This document shows, one piece after another, positions 5,718 through 9,929 of a stretch of DNA of 9,929 bases. The DNA is from Woeseia sp. Its GTDB lineage: Bacteria; Pseudomonadota; Gammaproteobacteria; Steroidobacterales; Woeseiaceae. Each line of letters opens with the position of its first letter. Positions within the stretch are counted from its first letter, which is position 1. The position numbers were made by a program, and so were the translations under genes. The stretch spans positions 1-9,929 of the forward strand of contig QIHS01000500.1 of NCBI GenBank assembly GCA_003229095.1. Reading direction: 5' to 3'. Below the pieces are notes generated by a model. It had not been told where the DNA came from. It searched no databases and saw nothing but the letters and a program-made list of their open reading frames with translations.

Positions 5718-7811
5718 TCAGGACGCGTATCTGGCACAATTGCGCAGGGCGATTGCCATTTCTCCGCCATTGCTAAAGCGATCTTCAGGTCGTTTAGCCA
5801 GGGCTTTGAACAAGACAGTATCAACGCTCGGCGGTACGCCCGGTCGCCTATTTGAAACCGGTGCGGGATCCGCCGTCGTGATTTTTGTCATTAACACGGC
5901 AATGTTAGTTGCTTTAAATGGTACCTCACCTACCAGCAGCTCATATAGCGTAACACCTAGCGAGAATAAGTCCGAGTGCCCCGTTAAAATATCGGCAGTA
6001 AGCTGTTCGGGGGCCATGTACATCGGCGTGCCGAGTACGATACCGGTCTTGGTTCGATTATTATCGGTCAGCCTTGCGACACCAAAGTCGCTGATCTTCA
6101 GCAGATCCTGACGCAGGCTGTAAAGCAGATTGGCCGGCTTGATGTCTCGATGGATAACACCCTGGTTGTGTGCATAGTCAAGCGCGTCGGCGGTTCTGGC
6201 GCACAGCTCAAGTGCTTTATTGGGCGCCAGCAGCTTCTTGGGGTCGGTGAACTGGGTCAACGGGACGCTTTGCAGGTATTCCATTGCAATATAGGCGAGC
6301 TGTTTGTCCTCACCACAGTCGTAAACAGTAATGATGTTCGGGTGCGTCAGTCTGCCGGCCGATTCTGCTTCGCGGAAGAACCGCAGTCGTGCCTCTTCCA
6401 GTTCTTCGTCTTCGAATTCCTTCTCGATAGGGATGAGTTTTAGCGCCACAGCGCGGTTGATGCGGGGGTCACGAGCCAGGTAAACAGCACCCATGGCACC
6501 TTGTCCCAGCTTGCGCTCGATGACATATCGACCCAGTCGCTGCGGCGTTCCTTTGCGGCCGCCCAGGGAGAAATTGTTGGTCGTTTGCGTGGCCCCCTGG
6601 GTGTTCTTCATCCACTGTATAACCGCTTCTGCGCGCTCGGGTTTGGCCTGTTCTTCAAATGCGAGCGACAGCTTATACATTGCCGAGGCAAGCGGTTCAG
6701 TCACCTCGCAACGGCGGAATTCTGCAAAGGCGGGTTCCAGTCGCCCGGCGGACAAAAAATCACTACCGCGTTTGAACGCGAACACTGCCGCCTTCTTGAC
6801 TTCGCCGGCCAGCCACCAGCTCAGGATCGAGGCGCCCAGGAAAATGATTGCCGCACGACCGAGATCAAGGCGCAGACGGCCGATCAGCAAGAACAAGCCT
6901 TCTATAAGGATGACACTCAGGATTACGATAGTGGCGAGCAGGAGGATGTCACGCCGATTTCGTGATGGCAGGAACAGCGCGGCGACAATGGCGAGCAATG
7001 CCGGTGCCAGCCATTCGATCGCCCGCAACCAGGCGGGTGCGATCACGGTTTGGCCCTGCTCGACATCGGCGAGCAATTGCGCCGTAACCTCAGACGGGGT
7101 GACGAACTGGCCCGATGGAAGTACCGCGTCCGCACCGATGAGTTGCGGGGCTGCATCCAGCAGGACGGTTTTGCCGTCAAAGACTGAGACATTGAAACCC
7201 GCACTCAAAACGTCATTGGCATCCAGATGATCGATCGGCGCGTAGTTGGTCAGGAATATTTTCGTATCTGCCACCGATACACGCGGATCCGCGGAATAGT
7301 CGGACGCTGCAAGGGCGACAGCGAGCGGTAATGAAGGGGACATCGTGCCGCCCTGCAGCTGCCACATGATGGATTCTCTGAGGATGCCATCCGAGTCCGG
7401 TCGCAATCTGAGAACGCCAGCCCCAATCGCAACATCCGCCAGGCGGTGATCAGAGGGCACAAACACCGGTGTAGCCCCGCTTAGCAGAGTGCTCCAGCCG
7501 GGCAATTCCTCTGTGGGCCCGATTTCCGGCAAATCCGCCAGAACGAGTCTTTTAACTCTTTGATTATTAAAGAGTTCAACAAGGTTCCCGTACTCTGAGA
7601 GCACTTCGTCGCGGGTTTTGCGGGCCGGGTTAATACTGACAATGACCGCATTTTCAAGTGGCGAGCTGCGGACGCTGGTTGCAAATTTGTCATAGACGAA
7701 GCGGTCTGCGGCAATGAACCACGGGGCTGCGGGTCCATAGATCAACACCAGCAAGATGCTGACGAAACCGAGGACAACCAAGCGGTCACGATGTTCTTTT
7801 CGTTGGTTCAA
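5718..7811 (-). CDS. CHASE2-domain transmembrane serine/threonine protein kinase (Hanks type)
   Basis: A 697-residue receptor-like kinase. Order: one membrane segment (about 11-30); a large extracytoplasmic CHASE2 sensor (about 35-255; VIVSINPARKTRDEV and RLRPDSDG are typical); three close membrane helices (about 262-281, 288-311, 318-336); a TPR-like helical stretch (about 345-402); then the kinase (about 429-690). Kinase residues: G-loop GQGAMG (436-441), K458, E481 of helix C, HRDIKPAN (D556, N561), DFG (575-577) and MAPE (599-602). The activation loop has threonines 587, 589 and 595. It is a complete RD kinase. The start is a TTG at 7811 preceded by AGAGAAG (7819-7825) with 7 nt spacing. 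It leads the kinase-phosphatase-FHA set. The ligand is unknown; CHASE2 is an established sensor domain of bacterial kinases and cyclases. Confidence 0.93.
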   Translation of the reverse strand: MNQRKEHRDRLVVLGFVSILLVLIYGPAAPWFIAADRFVYDKFATSVRSSPLENAVIVSINPARKTRDEVLSEYGNLVELFNNQRVKRLVLADLPEIGPTEELPGWSTLLSGATPVFVPSDHRLADVAIGAGVLRLRPDSDGILRESIMWQLQGGTMSPSLPLAVALAASDYSADPRVSVADTKIFLTNYAPIDHLDANDVLSAGFNVSVFDGKTVLLDAAPQLIGADAVLPSGQFVTPSEVTAQLLADVEQGQTVIAPAWLRAIEWLAPALLAIVAALFLPSRNRRDILLLATIVILSVILIEGLFLLIGRLRLDLGRAAIIFLGASILSWWLAGEVKKAAVFAFKRGSDFLSAGRLEPAFAEFRRCEVTEPLASAMYKLSLAFEEQAKPERAEAVIQWMKNTQGATQTTNNFSLGGRKGTPQRLGRYVIERKLGQGAMGAVYLARDPRINRAVALKLIPIEKEFEDEELEEARLRFFREAESAGRLTHPNIITVYDCGEDKQLAYIAMEYLQSVPLTQFTDPKKLLAPNKALELCARTADALDYAHNQGVIHRDIKPANLLYSLRQDLLKISDFGVARLTDNNRTKTGIVLGTPMYMAPEQLTADILTGHSDLFSLGVTLYELLVGEVPFKATNIAVLMTKITTADPAPVSNRRPGVPPSVDTVLFKALAKRPEDRFSNGGEMAIALRNCARYAS

Positions 7812-7838
7812 TGGATCGCTTCTCTACATAACGTGGCG

Positions 7839-7844
7839 AGTATA
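7839..7844 (-). promoter_or_regulatory. candidate -10 box of the kinase operon
   Basis: On the minus strand TATACT (7844-7839) matches five of six bases of the sigma-70 -10 consensus. It would start transcription near 7832, about 20 nt before the TTG, with the AGAGAAG ribosome binding site inside the leader. The -35 region is poor (CATTAA at 17 nt spacing), which suggests a weak or activator-dependent promoter. Confidence 0.35.
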
Positions 7845-7892
7845 GAAAAGAGCAAGCGTTTTTAATGAGATACGGTCGGCATTTTTAACGGC

Positions 7893-7920
7893 TTGTTGGC
7901 GCTGGAAGCGGTGCTAGAAT
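7893..7920 (+). promoter_or_regulatory. candidate sigma-70 promoter of radA with extended -10
   Basis: TTGTTG (7893-7898) and TAGAAT (7915-7920) are 16 nt apart, and TGC directly before the -10 box gives an extended -10 (TGCTAGAAT). Transcription would start near 7927, leaving a leader of about 90 nt before radA. Positioned back to back with the kinase promoter. Confidence 0.5.
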
Positions 7921-7932
7921 TGGGATTGTGCT

Positions 7933-7953
7933 CTGCGACAAGTCTGGTCGCGG
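7933..7953 (+). other. stem-loop in the radA leader
   Basis: CTGCGAC (7933-7939) pairs with GTCGCGG (7947-7953), seven pairs with one T-G wobble and a 7-nt loop. It would be the first structure in the radA leader, a few nt after the predicted start, and is followed by an AT-rich tract (7959-8000) with the palindrome AATTTAAATT. No U tract, so not a terminator. Confidence 0.35.
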
Positions 7954-8017
7954 TCACAGAATTTAAATTTCCGTTTCGGTAAATTAAATGTAACATTGTT
8001 TTGAGGAATTTGGCCCG

Positions 8018-9352
8018 ATGGCTCGAGCAAAAACTGCCTATGTTTGCAGGGAATGTGGCGCACACGCCGTGAAATGGCAGGGCCAGTGCCCGGATTGTGA
8101 CGCGTGGAATACGCTGACACAGACGACCGTGTCGTCAAGCCCGGCGTCGCGACAGCAGGGGCCGGAGCCTGCTGTGCTGGAATCGTTGGGTGAGGAGACC
8201 GGTCTGCGCTACCCGACCGGATTCAGCGAGTTCGATCGTGTTCTGGGTGGCGGGCTGGTGCCTGGCTCAGTGGTCCTGCTTGGCGGCGATCCGGGTGTTG
8301 GCAAGTCGACGTTGCTGCAGCAGGTCGCTGCCCAGCTGCCCGCCGAACTGCAAACCTGTTATGCGACCGGCGAAGAATCCTTGCATCAGATTGCACAACG
8401 CTCGCATCGACTCGGTCTTGACAGTCCATCGTTGCATCTCCTATCTGACTCGTCTTTGGACAACATTTTGCAGCAGGCCCAGGCTACCGAGGCGCGAGTA
8501 TTGGTGATCGATTCGATTCAGACCTTGTCCAGTGAAGATGTACCGTCTGCGCCCGGCTCCGTATCGCAACTGCGCGAGTGCGTCAGCCGCATTGTCAATT
8601 TCGCCAAGCAAAAAGAAGTGTCGGTATTCCTGATCGGGCACGTGACCAAGGAGGGCGCTATCGCGGGCCCACAGCACATGGTGGATACCGTCTTGTATTT
8701 TGAGACCGATCCGGGCAGCCGTTACACCATCGTTCGTGCAGTCAAGAACCGTTTTGGCGCGAGCAGCGAGATGGGTGTTTTCGCAATGCTGGAAACCGGT
8801 TTCAGGGAGGTCAAAAATCCCTCCGCAATTTTCCTGTCGCGCGAGGACAATAGCGGCTCTGGCAGCATTATCACGACATCCTGGGAAGGCAGCCGACCTT
8901 TGCTGGTGGAAATTCAGGCGCTGGTTGCGGATGCAAACAGCAACTACCCCAAACGTCTGGCACAGGGCATCGACCAAAATCGACTCGCATTGTTGATCGC
9001 CGTTCTGCAACGCCACGGTGGCATCGGCCTGTCAGGAGAAGATGTATTCGTAAACGTAGTGGGCGGTTTGCGCATCGCCGAAACGTCCGCTGATTTGCCG
9101 GTCTTGCTCGCCATTGTGTCCAGCTTTCGGGATCGGCCGTGCCGGGAAAAACTGGTCAGTTTTGGCGAAGTCGGTCTCGCCGGCGAAGTACGTCCGGTGC
9201 GTTTTGGCAGTGAGCGAATTCAGGAAGCGCGAAAGCAGGGATTCACGACGGCAATCGTCCCCGCGTCGAATGTGCCGCGAAAGAAAATTAAAGGCATCGA
9301 AGTCATCGCCGTGCGCAAACTGGATGACGCCTTGACAGAGGCGCTTAGTTAA
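8018..9352 (+). CDS. radA: DNA repair protein RadA (Sms), branch-migration ATPase
   Basis: 444 residues (E. coli RadA has 460). RadA is a RecA-like hexameric motor that speeds branch migration of recombination intermediates. Domains: an N-terminal zinc finger with C10, C13, C24 and C27; the RecA core with Walker A GDPGVGKST (90-98) and Walker B VLVIDSIQTL (D165); the RadA-specific KNRFG motif (243-247); and a C-terminal Lon-like domain (about 270-444; GIDQNRLALLIAVLQRHGG, then ADLPVLLAIVSS and GEVGLAGEVR). The Lon-like part is structural in this family. The ATG at 8018 has GAGGA at 8003-8007 (10 nt spacing). It stands alone on the plus strand, divergent from the kinase operon and convergent with the corC-like gene. 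It is complete with no missing motif. Confidence 0.97.
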   Translation: MARAKTAYVCRECGAHAVKWQGQCPDCDAWNTLTQTTVSSSPASRQQGPEPAVLESLGEETGLRYPTGFSEFDRVLGGGLVPGSVVLLGGDPGVGKSTLLQQVAAQLPAELQTCYATGEESLHQIAQRSHRLGLDSPSLHLLSDSSLDNILQQAQATEARVLVIDSIQTLSSEDVPSAPGSVSQLRECVSRIVNFAKQKEVSVFLIGHVTKEGAIAGPQHMVDTVLYFETDPGSRYTIVRAVKNRFGASSEMGVFAMLETGFREVKNPSAIFLSREDNSGSGSIITTSWEGSRPLLVEIQALVADANSNYPKRLAQGIDQNRLALLIAVLQRHGGIGLSGEDVFVNVVGGLRIAETSADLPVLLAIVSSFRDRPCREKLVSFGEVGLAGEVRPVRFGSERIQEARKQGFTTAIVPASNVPRKKIKGIEVIAVRKLDDALTEALS

Positions 9353-9403
9353 CACACTCGCTTTGCTACTCGAGACGTAGTCTTGTAACCCGCGAGAAGC
9401 CAA

Positions 9404-9488
9404 GGCATTGGCTGTCAGGTTTTTCTTGATGGGAATCAAGCGGACCGAAGGGAGCCATCCCTTCAAGGAAAACCTGACAGTCAATGCC
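9404..9488 (+). repeat. long hairpin 1 in the radA 3' region (31-bp stem, 23-nt loop)
   Basis: Arm 9404-9434 pairs with 9458-9488. Of 31 positions, 28 are Watson-Crick, two are G-T wobbles (9411/9481 and 9424/9468) and one is a T-T mismatch (9430/9462). The loop is 9435-9457. It starts 51 nt after the radA stop in the sense direction. There is no U tract after the stem, so it is not a textbook terminator. The central 29 nt (9432-9460) recur inverted in hairpin 2. Confidence 0.9.
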
Positions 9489-9556
9489 GAACCGATTGGC
9501 ACCATGATTCGACGAATACGAAACCTGCGCTTAGGTTCAAGTGGTTATATTATCCC

Positions 9557-9643
9557 GAGGCCAGACTCTGGGGACTTCGGTAGGCGGATGGCTCCCTTCG
9601 GTCCGCTTGATTCCGCCTACCAAAGTCCCCAGAGCCTGGCCTC
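9557..9643 (-). repeat. long hairpin 2 in the corC-like 3' region (32-bp stem, 23-nt loop)
   Basis: Arm 9557-9588 pairs with 9612-9643. Of 32 positions, 30 are Watson-Crick. The two others (9565/9635 and 9578/9622) are A-C on the plus strand and therefore G-T wobbles on the minus strand, which is why the minus strand is given. The loop 9589-9611 is the exact reverse complement of the loop of hairpin 1. It begins 50 nt after the stop of the minus-strand corC-like gene, in its sense direction. Confidence 0.9.
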
Positions 9644-9693
9644 TTACGTAAGTGGCAGTTTGCGGCTAGATAGAACACTCGATTGGTAGTGGT

Positions 9694-9929
9694 CTACGGC
9701 TGAATGTCAGCAGATGCTTGCCTCTCGTCCGCCAGGAAAATGCGCGCAAGCTGAACGCGGTTTTCGCTGGTTTCGACTATTTCGATTGGATACTGCGCAA
9801 TTTGTAAGCCGGTGCCGGATGCCGGAATAGTCTCCAGGTGTTCAAGAATAAGCCCATTGAGAGTTTTCGGTCCTTCGGTTGGCAGGTCGAAGTCCATGAC
9901 GCGATTCATTTCCCGAATGTTGGCTGTGC
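9694..9929 (-). CDS. CorC/HlyC-family (CNNM-type) membrane protein, C-terminal end (cut by right edge)
   Basis: Only the last 78 complete codons are in the window. The frame stays open to the right edge, so the ATG at 9909 is internal; the residues before it (TANIRE) continue the domain. The sequence FDLPTEGPKTLNGLILEHLETIPASG followed by QIAQYPIEIVETSENRVQLARIF is characteristic of the C-terminal CorC/HlyC transporter-associated domain, as in the YfjD group with an N-terminal CNNM membrane domain and paired CBS domains. Those upstream parts lie outside the window, so transport of magnesium or another divalent ion is a family-level inference. The gene ends convergent with radA. Confidence 0.85.
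   Translation of the reverse strand, partial: TANIREMNRVMDFDLPTEGPKTLNGLILEHLETIPASGTGLQIAQYPIEIVETSENRVQLARIFLADERQASADIQP

Larger units (their letters stand above)
9353..9693. other. intergenic region between convergent radA and the corC-like gene
   Basis: 341 nt with no credible gene. Besides the two long hairpins it holds an 11-nt palindrome, ATTCGACGAAT (9507-9517), and a small stem AACCT/AGGTT (9522-9526 with 9533-9537) in the 68-nt spacer between the hairpins. A weak CTAC/GTAG stem lies near 9366-9380. The hairpins sit almost symmetrically, 51 nt from one stop codon and 50 nt from the other. No standard intrinsic terminator is visible for either gene. Confidence 0.8.

Noticed and set aside
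5707..5739. TTG start at 5739 for the phosphatase
   Set aside because: It would overlap the kinase gene and add eleven residues outside the PP2C fold; the ATG at 5706 directly after the kinase stop is more natural.
6493..7230. 245-codon plus-strand frame opposite the kinase gene
   Set aside because: Low-complexity, Ser/Arg-rich product typical of an antisense shadow; the minus-strand kinase has complete motifs.
3948..7811. Type VI secretion control genes ppkA, pppA and fha
   Set aside because: The domain trio is similar, but there are no secretion genes nearby and the CHASE2 receptor architecture does not fit PpkA specifically, so no such symbols are given.
8441..9016. 191-codon minus-strand frame inside radA
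   Set aside because: It lies fully antisense to a well-conserved gene and reads as a shadow of radA codon usage with no domain signature.
9404..9643. Hairpins as standard rho-independent terminators
   Set aside because: Neither stem is followed by a U tract on its sense strand, and stems of 31-32 bp with 23-nt loops are much larger than usual terminators.
9404..9643. Hairpins as a classical REP/BIME pair or integron attC sites
   Set aside because: No GTAG-type tetranucleotide at the stem foot, the stems are not shared between copies, and attC sites have short core sites with a variable central loop, the reverse of what is seen here.
9404..9643. CRISPR array
   Set aside because: Only two copies of the core, in inverted orientation, with pairing flanks and no regular spacers.
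9408..9689. Open frame of 93 codons on the plus strand across both hairpins
   Set aside because: It runs through the stems and the shared core, has no ribosome binding site and no recognisable protein character; the inverted repeats explain the sequence better.

Overview
The window looks like chromosomal DNA of a gammaproteobacterium of uncertain lineage. The gene order DUF2232-type membrane protein, rplI, dnaB, alr on the plus strand is the housekeeping order known from Pseudomonas and relatives (the block that follows rpsF-rpsR). The protein sequences are closest in style to gammaproteobacterial families. Nothing in base composition or gene content suggests a phage or plasmid.

Layout. Positions 2-826 hold the 3' part of a polytopic membrane protein gene cut by the left edge. 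A short leader with a 9-nt tandem repeat leads into rplI (908-1357). dnaB follows (1474-2836) but is split into two frames: a frameshift combined with a shortening of the linker between the N-terminal domain and the RecA-type motor lies near 1969-1984. alr (2833-3936) overlaps the end of dnaB by 4 nt. Convergent to alr, and only 11 nt away, is a three-gene minus-strand phospho-signalling cassette that reads in the order Hanks-type kinase with a CHASE2 sensor (7811-5718), PP2C phosphatase (5706-4870) and a double-FHA protein (4784-3948). A 206-nt divergent promoter region separates the kinase from radA (8018-9352, plus). The right edge holds the C-terminal end of a minus-strand CorC/HlyC (CNNM-type) protein, convergent to radA.

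How the genes work together. rplI, dnaB, alr and radA are translation, replication, cell-wall and repair/recombination housekeeping genes. The minus-strand cassette is a self-contained writer (kinase), eraser (phosphatase) and reader (FHA) of phosphothreonine; the kinase's large CHASE2 region is expected to sense a periplasmic signal.

The most unusual part is the 341-nt gap between radA and the corC-like gene (9353-9693). It carries two very long hairpins (31 and 32 bp stems, both with 23-nt loops). The loop plus closing pairs (29 nt) are identical in the two, in inverted orientation, while the stems differ in sequence but still pair. All four non-Watson-Crick pairs that can be G-U are G-U only in one orientation, the one that matches transcription of the neighbouring gene in each case. 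This looks like a repeated structured RNA or single-stranded-DNA element that I do not recognise.
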